Origin: Ardenticatenaceae bacterium
Lineage (GTDB): Bacteria; Chloroflexota; Anaerolineae; Promineifilales; Promineifilaceae
Assembly (NCBI GenBank): GCA_020634315.1
Contig: JACKBV010000002.1
Coordinates: forward strand, 124,001 to 188,000
Direction of reading: 5' to 3'
Length of the DNA stretch: 64,000 bases
Part shown: one piece after another, positions 1 through 8,043 of the stretch
Layout of the letters: every line of letters begins with the position of its first letter
How positions within the stretch are numbered: position 1 is the first letter of the stretch
The notes under the pieces: model-generated
What the model saw: only the letters and a program-made list of their open reading frames with translations
Told to the model about the DNA's origin: nothing
Database searches by the model: none
Position numbers and translations under genes: made by a program

Positions 1-121
1 AAAAGAAATAACCAAACCCATATTCTGCTGGCGTCGTTCCGACGAAAAACGTCACGGCAGTGGTTACACCAGCGCCTACAGCTATTGATATTATTGCGAG
101 CAGAATTCGTTTCACCAGCAT
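1..121 (-). CDS. Membrane protein, N-terminal part only (runs off the window)
   Basis: An open frame starts with ATG at 121 and stays open to the window edge, giving 40 residues that begin MLVKRILLAI. The segment from residue 5 to about 28 is hydrophobic and reads as a signal anchor or first transmembrane helix, followed by a Gly/Tyr/Phe-rich stretch. A TGGAGG ribosome-binding site sits nine bases upstream of the ATG, which supports this start. The rest of the gene is outside the window, so no function can be assigned; an integral membrane protein of unknown role is the most that can be said. Confidence 0.6.
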   Translation of the reverse strand, partial: MLVKRILLAIISIAVGAGVTTAVTFFVGTTPAEYGFGYFF

Positions 122-187
122 ATTACAAAGCCTCCAAAGTTAATCACATCGATTTTATTATTGTGTGTTTTATCACAATTGTCAATT

Positions 188-225
188 AAACAAACAGCCT
201 GCGCTTTCTATGTCTAGTGCGCAGG
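188..225 (-). terminator. Hairpin at the 3' end of the response regulator
   Basis: CCTGCGC (198-204) pairs with GCGCAGG (219-225); on the minus strand it is followed by a T-rich stretch. It overlaps the stop codon of the response regulator gene and fits a rho-independent terminator, though the T-run is interrupted. Confidence 0.5.
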
Positions 226-597
226 AGGTTGCAATTCCAACGCCTCTTGCACATGGCGGGTTAATTCATCAGGTGATATAGGTTTTGTCAAATACTTCGT
301 CGCACCGACACGAAGCCCTTTGCTAATACTTGACAAATCCGTCTTGGCACTGAGCATGATAATTGGCAGCGATGCCGTATCTGCTTCATTACGCAAGGAT
401 TCACAAACAGCAAAACCATCAATACCCGGCATCATCACATCAAGCAAAATGATATCCGGGCGATTCTTCTTAACCTTGGCCAAAGCATCAAAACCATCTT
501 CTGCTTCAACCACGTTAAAACCTGCACGAACCAACATCAATCGCAGCAAGGTTCGCGCCATAGGTTCATCATCTACAACCAATACAGACTGAGGCAA
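214..597 (-). CDS. Single-domain response regulator (CheY-like receiver)
   Basis: A 127-residue receiver domain with no output domain. The acidic pocket D9-D10, the phospho-acceptor D53 in LLDVMMPG, the switch Ser83 and Lys105 in YLTKP are all present, so it should be phosphorylatable and act through protein contacts in the cytoplasm. The start is TTG, chosen because AGGAG lies five bases upstream and the frame opens directly into the first beta strand. A second lone receiver of the same length is encoded at 1823-2206, with a hydrolase gene between them; no histidine kinase is adjacent, so the partner is unknown. Confidence 0.88.
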   Translation of the reverse strand: MPQSVLVVDDEPMARTLLRLMLVRAGFNVVEAEDGFDALAKVKKNRPDIILLDVMMPGIDGFAVCESLRNEADTASLPIIMLSAKTDLSSISKGLRVGATKYLTKPISPDELTRHVQEALELQPPAH

Positions 598-800
598 GCT
601 GTCTCCTAATCACATTGCGGCAGACATAACCGTAAGCGTGGTTACGCAAAAACACAAATACTCACACAACCACTAACATACAGGGAGACCGCCAGTTTGA
701 TAAGTATTTCTTAACACAGTGTGGGCTAAACCCAACAATACCTATTATTTTAATCAAATATTCGTTACAAGCAATTCGAGCAAGGGGTTCAAAAAAGGAG

Positions 801-1661
801 TCAGTCCGGTAAATTGTGATCAAGGGGCAATTCTACTTGCATCCCTTCCCGCGCCAGAATCGTCCGTGGGAATACTTTTCTGGTTTGCTGCAAAATATTT
901 GCCACTTCATGATCAGTCAAGTCAGGCGAGTAATGGAACAAAGCTAATGTTTTGACACCAGCTTCAATTGCTGCCTGAGCAGCCTCTAACCAACAACTAT
1001 GTCCCCAATCAGAGAAACGATTTCGCTCTTCCATAGATGCAAAATGAGCATCATGAATTAATAGATCGGCCCCCTGTGCCAGTTTTAGAACGTTTGGATC
1101 AAACCCGCCATCGGGATGACTGACATCGCTGCAATAGGCAAAGACGCGGTTATCGCTTTCAATGCGGAAACCGAGACAGCCACCCGGATGTTGCAGATCG
1201 GCAACGTGAACGGCCGTATTCTCACCTATCACAATCGTCTCCCCATCCGTCACTTCTTTGACCAACAAATCCGCCGGGAGTGTCTTGTAAGAAAATGGCA
1301 AATACGGCTCAATAAACTGGCCCGCCAGAATTTCTTCCAACTGCTTGTTGACACGTTTTTGCCCGACCAGCACAAAGCGATTGCTGCGCCCCATAATAGG
1401 CGAAAAGAAGGGAAATCCCTGAATATGATCCCAATGTGTATGACTAATAAGGATACTGCCCGTTATGCGTCCGCTGCTCTCACGTTGTAAGAGTTGGCCT
1501 AAATTCCTGATACCAGAACCGGCGTCAATAATGATCAGCTGCTGATCTGAGGTACGTATCTCAATACAAGCCGTATTGCCCCCCACTTTTATTGTCTCAG
1601 GTCCCGGTACTGGTATCGTGCCACGTACACCCCAAAATCGAATGCGCAAGTTTGACCTCAA
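801..1661 (-). CDS. MBL-fold metallo-hydrolase (PhnP / RNase Z-like group)
   Basis: A 286-residue metallo-beta-lactamase-fold protein. The opening RFWGVRGTIPVPG and the metal-binding HTHWDH (residues 74-79) are typical of the PhnP/tRNase Z-like branch; further ligands can be placed in CSDVSH (Asp) and in LFHYSPD near the C-terminus (His). Such enzymes bind two metal ions and hydrolyse phosphodiesters or cyclic phosphates, but the substrate here cannot be told. It is soluble, with no signal peptide. It lies between two lone receiver-domain genes on the same strand; a terminator separates it from the upstream one, so it is probably transcribed separately. One copy of the ACGGCCGT palindrome (1210-1217) lies inside the gene. 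Confidence 0.85.
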   Translation of the reverse strand: MRSNLRIRFWGVRGTIPVPGPETIKVGGNTACIEIRTSDQQLIIIDAGSGIRNLGQLLQRESSGRITGSILISHTHWDHIQGFPFFSPIMGRSNRFVLVGQKRVNKQLEEILAGQFIEPYLPFSYKTLPADLLVKEVTDGETIVIGENTAVHVADLQHPGGCLGFRIESDNRVFAYCSDVSHPDGGFDPNVLKLAQGADLLIHDAHFASMEERNRFSDWGHSCWLEAAQAAIEAGVKTLALFHYSPDLTDHEVANILQQTRKVFPRTILAREGMQVELPLDHNLPD

Positions 1662-1763
1662 ATTTCCAAGTTTATGTAAGCTATTCGCAGAATGGACTCA
1701 GTATAGCAAATTACAGGCAAATTTGTCAGTTTATGTCGTTTTTTTTCGGTATTTTTACACAGC

Positions 1764-1791
1764 AAAAAAAGACCCACTACAGAAGTGGGTC
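1764..1791 (-). terminator. Rho-independent terminator of the second receiver gene
   Basis: A perfect 8-bp stem, GACCCACT / AGTGGGTC, with a 5-base loop, followed on the minus strand by seven T residues. It is 32 bases past the stop codon of the response regulator at 1823-2206. Confidence 0.88.
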
Positions 1792-1822
1792 CTGGTAAAT
1801 GATATTAAAAAAGCTCTGCGCC

Positions 1823-2206
1823 TTAACTTTGATTGAGGACTCTTTCAACGCTATCAAGCAATTCTTGAGGGCCAAAGGGTTTGGTAATATAGTCATTAAC
1901 TCTGGCAATATGCAAACCTAAAACCCGGTCAATGCTTTGCGCTTTAGCCGTGACCACAATAACCGGAATTTCGCGCATTTCCTCGGAAGCCTTCATTTTC
2001 TGGTAGACTTCCCAGCCATCCATTTCCGGCATCATCAGGTCAAGCAATACCAAGTCAGGTTTAAGTTCTTGAATCTTCTTTAACCCTTCTTCCCCTCCGA
2101 CGGCACCAGTCACTTCAAACTTATTTTTACCTAAAATAAGCTTGACCAGCTCGATCATTTCTAGTTCGTCTTCAATACATACTACTTTTTTTCGCTCATG
2201 AGCCAT
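1823..2206 (-). CDS. Single-domain response regulator (CheY-like receiver)
   Basis: A 127-residue receiver domain starting MAHERKK. E12/D13 and phospho-acceptor D56 (LLDLMMPEMDGW), the switch Thr86 and Lys109 (YITKPF) are intact. The frame extends ten codons further upstream, but the inner ATG is preferred because an AGGAAA ribosome-binding site lies just before it and the receiver fold begins directly after. No DNA-binding or enzymatic output domain follows, so signalling is likely through protein interaction. The gene ends at a strong terminator and is divergent from the T-box operon. Confidence 0.88.
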   Translation of the reverse strand: MAHERKKVVCIEDELEMIELVKLILGKNKFEVTGAVGGEEGLKKIQELKPDLVLLDLMMPEMDGWEVYQKMKASEEMREIPVIVVTAKAQSIDRVLGLHIARVNDYITKPFGPQELLDSVERVLNQS

Positions 2207-2314
2207 TGTGTCTTTCCTAATTTTAACTAGCAACAACGCTACTCAAAAGTCTCAAGCATAAGATTATCACAAGCCCATTGGGTTGTCTACATTTCGATAC
2301 CAAAGTCATGCTTG

Positions 2315-2343
2315 TTGACTTTCAACTTCCATTTTGGCATAAT
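2315..2343 (+). promoter_or_regulatory. Sigma-70-type promoter of the T-box operon
   Basis: TTGACT (2315-2320) and CATAAT (2338-2343) are separated by exactly 17 bases. Transcription would start near 2350, just before the T-box stem I. Confidence 0.7.
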
Positions 2344-2372
2344 CCGCCTGATTCTACAATAATGAGTTTAAC

Positions 2373-2680
2373 AAAAAGCGTTGATAGAGACGAGTAAGCA
2401 CAGCAATTTATTAGGTAAGCGAGTCTGAGTTGGTGCGAGTCAGATCCTAATAGCTGGCTAAAAATCCCTCTGGAGCTGCCAACCGAACGTTTTTGTTGAC
2501 GAGTGTGCTCGTAACAGAGATAGACAAGTAGATTTGGCCGGGTTAACTCCACGTTAGCGGAGTTGCAATAATGAGCAAAGAGGCTGTTGTTGCTAGAGTG
2601 TCTGGTCATTAACCAGAAATGTGGGTGGTACCGCGGAGCATGTACGTCTTCGTCCCTATGTGGGCGAAGGCGTTTTTTGT
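2373..2680 (+). ncRNA. T-box riboswitch leader (tRNA-sensing), probably isoleucine
   Basis: The conserved T-box sequence GTGGGTGGTACCGCGG is at 2621-2636, followed by an intrinsic terminator. Upstream is a long stem I: base pairing of AAAAAGCGTT (2373-2382) with AACGTTTTT (2486-2494), the AGTA loop-E motif (2393-2396), helix AGC-AGC/GCT-GCT, then TTAGG/CCTAA and TCTGA/TCAGA with the apical loop. In known T-boxes the specifier triplet follows a GAA-like triplet plus one base; here AAA-A is followed by ATC (2464-2466), an isoleucine codon, which matches the isoleucyl-tRNA synthetase downstream. Uncharged tRNA would stabilise the antiterminator and allow readthrough. The family and the T-box are certain; the specifier assignment is inference from spacing. 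Confidence 0.93.
2648..2678 (+). terminator. T-box terminator hairpin
   Basis: CTTCG-T-CCC pairs with GGG-CGAAG (one bulged T) around a TATGT loop and is followed closely by six T residues. It starts directly after the T-box sequence, as expected for a transcription-attenuating T-box. Confidence 0.88.
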
Positions 2681-2733
2681 TTTACGTGTAATTGCAGCCC
2701 GTAACGGGCATGAGACAATGCGGATAAATTGCA

Positions 2734-3444
2734 ATGAGTGATTTGTTGTATTTAACAGATGCATATATTCGGGAATTTGCGGCGAAAGTTGTTGAACACG
2801 CGGATGGTGGTGTGATATTGGATCGCACGGCGTTTTATCCCGGTGGCGGGGGACAACCGTGTGACTATGGCACTTTGGCCACGGCCGAATACACATGGCC
2901 GGTAACGGCCGTTAAAAAAGTCGGCGGTCAGGTTGTGCATTTCATTGCGGGAGAGCTGCCGGCAATAGGCACGGCCGTTTCCGCCCAGCTCGATTGGACA
3001 CGTCGTCACCAGCTCATGCGCACGCATACAGCCATGCACATTCTTTGTGGTGTGGTCTGGCGCGATTATGGCGCACAAGTCACCGGCGGCAACATGGATC
3101 CCTTGCAAGGGCGCATGGACTTCGAGTTTGAGACGATGCGCCAGGAATTGGTGCAGGAAATTGAAACGGCCGTTAACCGCGAAGTAGCCGCAGCACGCGA
3201 TGTGCGCGTCAAAATCTTGCCGCGTGCCGAAGCCTTCCAAATACCTGACCTGATTCGCACCAAAGTCAACCTGCTCCCGGAAGGCATTGCCGAGGTACGC
3301 ACCGTCGAATTAGTTGGGTTAGATTTGCAAGCAGATGGCGGCACGCATGTCCACAACACCAGTGAAGTAGGCCAGATGCGCATTACCAACTACAAAAGCA
3401 AAGGCAAGATTAACAAGCGGATTTATGTCGAGTTAGAAGCGTAA
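2734..3444 (+). CDS. Alanyl-tRNA editing protein, AlaX type
   Basis: A 236-residue stand-alone editing domain of the AlaX family, which hydrolyses mischarged tRNA(Ala) (Ser or Gly). It shows the GGGGQP glycine motif (37-42), the zinc motif HTAMH (H98, H102) and the second metal motif DGGTHVHNT (201-209). Most family members have CxxxH there; this one has Asp201 in place of Cys, with His205 kept. It is the first gene after the T-box leader, so it is likely induced when tRNA charging drops, together with the following genes up to ileS. Coupling of an alanine editing factor with isoleucyl-tRNA synthetase is unexpected and could mean a different editing substrate. A ribosome-binding site before the ATG is weak. 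Confidence 0.85.
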   Translation: MSDLLYLTDAYIREFAAKVVEHADGGVILDRTAFYPGGGGQPCDYGTLATAEYTWPVTAVKKVGGQVVHFIAGELPAIGTAVSAQLDWTRRHQLMRTHTAMHILCGVVWRDYGAQVTGGNMDPLQGRMDFEFETMRQELVQEIETAVNREVAAARDVRVKILPRAEAFQIPDLIRTKVNLLPEGIAEVRTVELVGLDLQADGGTHVHNTSEVGQMRITNYKSKGKINKRIYVELEA

Positions 3445-3498
3445 GCGAGATGATTTTGGGGCAACATCTGTCCCATCAATCATCAGTCACCCATTAAC

Positions 3499-4164
3499 AT
3501 GCGCTTTATTGTACGTGAACAACCTTTTGAAAAGCCGTTTGCGGCGGGCGAACTCCGGTATCTCCGAGATGGGCAGCCCACGGGTGCCGTCGAGAAATGG
3601 CGGGTAACGACAGCCAATGGCTACCAGTTTCTGCGCGTGGATTTGGATGCGCGGGCGGCACCGTCAGGCCATTCTTACTTGTACCATGCGCTGCTCAATG
3701 GAAACGGCCGTTTTGAGCGCCTCAAATTTCGTTTTTGGGGTGATGTCAACGGCAATCGCCTGCAAGTCAGCGGCGACATTGTGTTTGAAGAAACGGCCAT
3801 CACCGCCTACCGCACGGTGAATGGCAGCACCTATGAACAAGTGCTGCCCGTGCCCGATGCCAACCACTTCTGGTTTCCCGCCTGCCTTGGGCTGCGATAT
3901 TTGGGTGAAAGTAGTGGAACGGCCGTTGGTCTGCATACAGTAAACGGGCAACCGTTGTCGGTAAACAGTGACGAGTCAGAGGCATTTGCCTTATTTGTGG
4001 TCGAGATGCAGGCTACACAGCAAGAGGACGGCGCAACCTGTTACCACTGGCATGAACAGAGGCGAACCGTCTGGCGCAATGCAGCGGGCTGGGTTGTAAA
4101 AATGGAACGCGGGGATGGGTTAACGGCCGTTGCCGTTCGCACCATCCAATATCAATCTGGATGA
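3499..4164 (+). CDS. Protein of unknown function, 221 residues
   Basis: Not recognised. It is a soluble protein with no signal peptide or membrane segment, rich in beta-strand-like alternation and aromatic residues (SYLYHALL, FWFPACLGLRYLGE, YHWHEQRR), which suggests a beta-barrel-like fold. It lies 54 bases after the alaX-like gene and before ileS with no terminator, so it should be part of the T-box-controlled transcript. Four palindrome copies lie in or just after it, and the peptide shows their typical signatures (NGR, TAV). The start ATG has no clear ribosome-binding site. Confidence 0.65.
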   Translation: MRFIVREQPFEKPFAAGELRYLRDGQPTGAVEKWRVTTANGYQFLRVDLDARAAPSGHSYLYHALLNGNGRFERLKFRFWGDVNGNRLQVSGDIVFEETAITAYRTVNGSTYEQVLPVPDANHFWFPACLGLRYLGESSGTAVGLHTVNGQPLSVNSDESEAFALFVVEMQATQQEDGATCYHWHEQRRTVWRNAAGWVVKMERGDGLTAVAVRTIQYQSG

Positions 4165-4325
4165 TGATCATGAAGCAATCATTTCATATCCATACAAAAC
4201 GAATTACTACGGCCGTTTCCGTCTTCCTGCCTGCCTGATGTGCAGAGGATGCGAAACGGCCGTTTCCCCTATGCAACCTATCAATCAATAATCGCAAAAT
4301 CGTAAATCGTAAATTGGAGTAATTT

Positions 4326-7300
4326 ATGGCCTTCAAAGATGTAAGTAACAAAGTAGATTTCGTGCAGCTAGAACATGAAATCCTCAATTTTTGGCAAGAA
4401 ACCGATGCCTTTAACGAACTGCGCCGCCTGCGTGCAGAAACAGAAAAAGATTACGGCATCTTCAGTTTCATCGACGGCCCCATCACCGCCAACAACCCCA
4501 TGGGCGTGCATCACGCCTGGGGGCGCACCTACAAAGACCTCTACAACCGCTATCAGGCCATGCAAGGCAAAAACCTGCGCTGGCAAAACGGCTTTGACTG
4601 CCAGGGGTTGTGGGTCGAAGTCAACGTCGAAAAACGGCTTGGCTTCAACAGCAAGCGCGAAATCGAAACCTACGGCCTCGACCGCTTCACCGCCGAGTGT
4701 AAAGTACAGGTGCTCAATTATGCGGCCGTGCAAACCGAACAATCCCAGCGCCTTGGCTACTGGATGGACTGGAACGATACCGAAGTATTGCGCCGCCTGC
4801 GCGATATGATGGCCGAGGATCCTTTGCAGCAAGTCACCGTCCAAGGCCCGCATGGCCCCGTTTCCGGCACCGCAGAACAGGTGGTTGGGCAGTTGGGAAT
4901 GCCGCAAATGGGCGGCTCCTACTTCACATTCAGTGACGAAAACAATTACCAGATTTGGGCTTTCCTCAAAAAATGCTTTGATCGCGGCTGGGTTTACAAA
5001 GGGCGCGACGTCATGCCCTGGTGCGCCCGTTGTGGCACCGGCATCAGCCAACATGAAATCGTCACCGAAGGGTACCAGGACGTGACGCACGACTCCGTTT
5101 TTGTGCGCTTCCCCCTCACCCACAAACCGGGTTCTTCGCAACAAACCGACCTCGCCGATGGCAAAGAAGCCCTGCTCGTCTGGACGACAACGCCCTGGAC
5201 GCTAACCAGCAACGTAGCCGCCGCCGTTGGCCCCGAACTCACCTACGTCAAAGTGCAGCACGAAGACGGCTGGACTTATTACCTGGCGCAAGAAGCAGCC
5301 AAACAATCGCTCATCGGCAAATACGAAGTGGTCGGCCAATTAAGCGGCGCAGATATGGTTGGCTGGGAATACAGCGGCCCCTTTGACGAGCTGCCGGCCG
5401 TGCAAAAAGCATTTGCAGAAGCTGGCTATACGCACCGCGTTGTGCCCTGGAAAGAAGTTGGCGCAGATGAAGGAACGGGCATCGTCCACATCGCTCCTGG
5501 CTGCGGCGCGGAAGACTTCGAGTTGGGCAAGGAACACAAGCTGCCGGTCATCGCCCCATTGGACGAAAACGGGTATTATGTCAACGGTTTCGATTGGCTT
5601 AGCGGCCGTTCCGTTCACGATGTAGCCTCAGACATCTTCGACAACCTCAACGAAAAAGGCGCTTACTACCGCAAGCAACGGTACCTGCACCGCTATCCGC
5701 ACTGCTGGCGCTGCGGCAACGAACTCGTCTACCGCCTCGTGGATGAATGGTTCATCAACATGGGCGAGTTGTACGACAAACCGCGTACCGAAGTTACGCC
5801 AGAGGAGAAAGCGCGTAGTTTCCGTTACCAAATCATGGACTCCGTCGATCAGGCTAAATGGTATCCCGGCTTTGGCTATGACCGCGAAATGGATTGGCTG
5901 CGCAACATGCACGACTGGATGATCAGCAAGAAGCGATATTACGGTCTGGCGCTGCCCATTTATGAATGTCACGACTGCGGCCATTTCCACATTGTCGGCA
6001 GCCGCGAAGAGCTGCAACAACGCGCCGTCGCCGGTTGGGATGAATTTGACGGGCATACGCCGCACCGTCCTTACATCGACGCCGTGAAAATCGCCTGCCC
6101 CAACTGCGGCACGGCCGTTTCCCGCATCAAAGACGTTGGCAATCCCTGGCTCGACGCGGGCATCGTCGGCATCAGCACCACCCATTACAGCAGCGACAAA
6201 GCATACTGGGACAAATGGTACCCGGCCGACTGGATTAGCGAGAGCTTCCCCGGCCAGTTCCGCAACTGGTTCTACAGCCTGCTGGCGCAAAGCACCCTCA
6301 TGGCCGATGGCGTTGGCCCATTCAAGAGCTTGTTTGGCTACGCCACGCTCTACGCCGAAGATGGGCGCGAAATGCACAAGTCCTGGGGCAACATGATCGA
6401 ATTCAACGAGGCAGCCGAAAAGATGGGCGCAGACACCATGCGCTGGCTGTTTGCCTCCTGCAAACCAGAGCAAAACCTGCGCTTTGGCTATCATATCGGC
6501 GACGACACGCGCCGCCGTGTGCTCATCCCGCTTTGGAATGTGTACGCCTTCCTCGTTACCTACGCCAATCTGGATGGCTGGCAGCCGCAAGCTGAAGAGT
6601 GGAAGACGGCAGCTTCTAGCCTGCAATCGCCCATTTTGGCGCACGCCGAGTTAGATCGCTGGATGCAGGAACGCGTGGATGAAACGGCCGTTTCCGTGCG
6701 TGCCGCCCTCAACGTATACGACGCCGAAAAAGCGACACAGCTTTTGGAAGCCTTACTCGACGACCTTTCCAATTGGTACGTGCGCCGTTCGCGCCGCCGC
6801 TTCTGGAAAAGCGAAGCCGACGCCGACAAAAACGCCGCCTACCTCACCCTCTATCGGGTTTTGGTCAACTTTATTCGCATCTTAGCGCCCTTCATCCCCT
6901 TCACCAGCGAGGCCATCTACCAAAACTTGGTACGCAGCGTCGATGCCAACGCGCCAACCAGCGTCCACCACACGCTGTATCCCAACGCCGACGCCGCCAG
7001 CCTCGACCAACGGCTGCTGCACAAAATGCGTCTGGCTATCACCACCGCCGGACTAGGACGTGCCGCGCGTGGGGCCGCCGATGTCAAACTGCGTCAACCG
7101 CTGGCGAAAGCACGCGTCAATGTGGGCACCCAGCAAGAACAGGACGACCTGAATGATCTGGCCGATGTTTTGCAAGAGGAAATCAACGTCAAAGCCATCG
7201 AAATTGTGACCGAAGTGGGCGAACTGGTGGAATACAAAATCCTGCCCAACAATCGCGCACTTGGCCCCCGTTTTGGCAAAGCGTTCCCCAAAGTGCGCAA

Positions 7301-7760
7301 TGCACTGCTCGCCCTCAATCCGGCGCAGGTGGCACAAACATTGCAAGCCGGACAGCCGGTGCAGGTTGAGGTAGATGGCGAACAGGTTGATCTGACCAGC
7401 GAAGATGTGCTGGTGCAAACTGAGGCGCGTGGCGGCCTGGCTATTGCCAGCGACAAGGGCGTCACCGTGGCCGTAGACACGCAGTTAACCCCGGCGCTGC
7501 TGCAAGAGGGGTACGCCCGCGATGTGGTGCGCCAGGTTAACACGATGCGCAAGGACGCCGGTCTGGAGATTTCTGACCGCATTGAACTGGCTTATGCGGC
7601 CAGCGGCGATGTGGCTGCGGCATTGGTGAATTTTGCTGCGTACATCAAGCAAGAAACGTTGGCTGTGCAGATAACGGCCGTTTCGTTCTCTGATGCGCTG
7701 GCTCAACAAACCGTCTCCGTCGGCGATCAAGAAATCACCCTCGCCTTACGTAAAGCTTAA
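4326..7760 (+). CDS. ileS: Isoleucyl-tRNA synthetase with GVHH signature
   Basis: An 1,144-residue class I synthetase that charges tRNA(Ile). The class I signature, normally HIGH, reads G60-V-H-H63; the KMSKS loop reads EMHKS (682-686), keeping the essential second Lys. The CP1 editing domain follows the TTPWTLTSN motif near residue 285. Zinc-type Cys pairs appear at CARC (C233, C236), CWRC, CHDC and CPNC. The length and C-terminal extension fit the eukaryote-like IleRS2 type, which is naturally less sensitive to mupirocin; a GxHH swap is known from hyper-resistant IleRS2 enzymes. GGAG lies ten bases before the ATG. The gene ends at a strong terminator and is probably the last gene of the T-box operon. 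Confidence 0.93.
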   Translation: MAFKDVSNKVDFVQLEHEILNFWQETDAFNELRRLRAETEKDYGIFSFIDGPITANNPMGVHHAWGRTYKDLYNRYQAMQGKNLRWQNGFDCQGLWVEVNVEKRLGFNSKREIETYGLDRFTAECKVQVLNYAAVQTEQSQRLGYWMDWNDTEVLRRLRDMMAEDPLQQVTVQGPHGPVSGTAEQVVGQLGMPQMGGSYFTFSDENNYQIWAFLKKCFDRGWVYKGRDVMPWCARCGTGISQHEIVTEGYQDVTHDSVFVRFPLTHKPGSSQQTDLADGKEALLVWTTTPWTLTSNVAAAVGPELTYVKVQHEDGWTYYLAQEAAKQSLIGKYEVVGQLSGADMVGWEYSGPFDELPAVQKAFAEAGYTHRVVPWKEVGADEGTGIVHIAPGCGAEDFELGKEHKLPVIAPLDENGYYVNGFDWLSGRSVHDVASDIFDNLNEKGAYYRKQRYLHRYPHCWRCGNELVYRLVDEWFINMGELYDKPRTEVTPEEKARSFRYQIMDSVDQAKWYPGFGYDREMDWLRNMHDWMISKKRYYGLALPIYECHDCGHFHIVGSREELQQRAVAGWDEFDGHTPHRPYIDAVKIACPNCGTAVSRIKDVGNPWLDAGIVGISTTHYSSDKAYWDKWYPADWISESFPGQFRNWFYSLLAQSTLMADGVGPFKSLFGYATLYAEDGREMHKSWGNMIEFNEAAEKMGADTMRWLFASCKPEQNLRFGYHIGDDTRRRVLIPLWNVYAFLVTYANLDGWQPQAEEWKTAASSLQSPILAHAELDRWMQERVDETAVSVRAALNVYDAEKATQLLEALLDDLSNWYVRRSRRRFWKSEADADKNAAYLTLYRVLVNFIRILAPFIPFTSEAIYQNLVRSVDANAPTSVHHTLYPNADAASLDQRLLHKMRLAITTAGLGRAARGAADVKLRQPLAKARVNVGTQQEQDDLNDLADVLQEEINVKAIEIVTEVGELVEYKILPNNRALGPRFGKAFPKVRNALLALNPAQVAQTLQAGQPVQVEVDGEQVDLTSEDVLVQTEARGGLAIASDKGVTVAVDTQLTPALLQEGYARDVVRQVNTMRKDAGLEISDRIELAYAASGDVAAALVNFAAYIKQETLAVQITAVSFSDALAQQTVSVGDQEITLALRKA

Positions 7761-7766
7761 CAGCAA

Positions 7767-7812
7767 GGCGTAAGCAGACGGATCGTGTCACCGTCTGCTT
7801 ACGCCATCTTTT
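7767..7812 (+). terminator. Terminator of the T-box / ileS operon
   Basis: A perfect 15-bp stem (7767-7781 with 7791-7805) and a 9-base loop followed by ATCTTTT, seven bases after the ileS stop codon. Confidence 0.85.
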
Positions 7813-7890
7813 GCCCTTCGTTTATCTCCCTGTACAATCCATAGGCAGAACCATATCGGAAATAAAGGTTTGTGAACGAGCCTCAAAAGA

Positions 7891-8020
7891 TCTCGCGGAG
7901 AGGCGCGGAGACGCAAAGGGCCAAACTCTGTGACGCTGCGACTCCGGACAACAAGTTATTTCCGATAACGCTTAATGATGGATATTTTTCTTCCCTCGGC
8001 ATCTCTGTGTCTTTGCGCCA
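7891..8020. repeat. Dispersed-repeat-like arms before the Kelch gene
   Basis: Two oppositely oriented arms, GAGGCGCGGAGACGCAAAGG (about 7900-7919) and CTCTGTGTCTTTGCGCC (about 8003-8019), are imperfect relatives built from the same 'TTTGCGTCTC' words. They flank about 80 bases without coding signal. Peptides read through them (RRGAETQR) are familiar as spurious ORFs in many environmental genomes, which suggests a dispersed intergenic repeat rather than a gene. Confidence 0.4.
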
Positions 8021-8043
8021 AACGATTTTTGTAGGAGGTGGCG

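Noticed and set aside
5628..6644. 338-codon open frame antisense to ileS
   Set aside because: Antisense shadow of the synthetase; no ribosome-binding site and no recognisable protein features.
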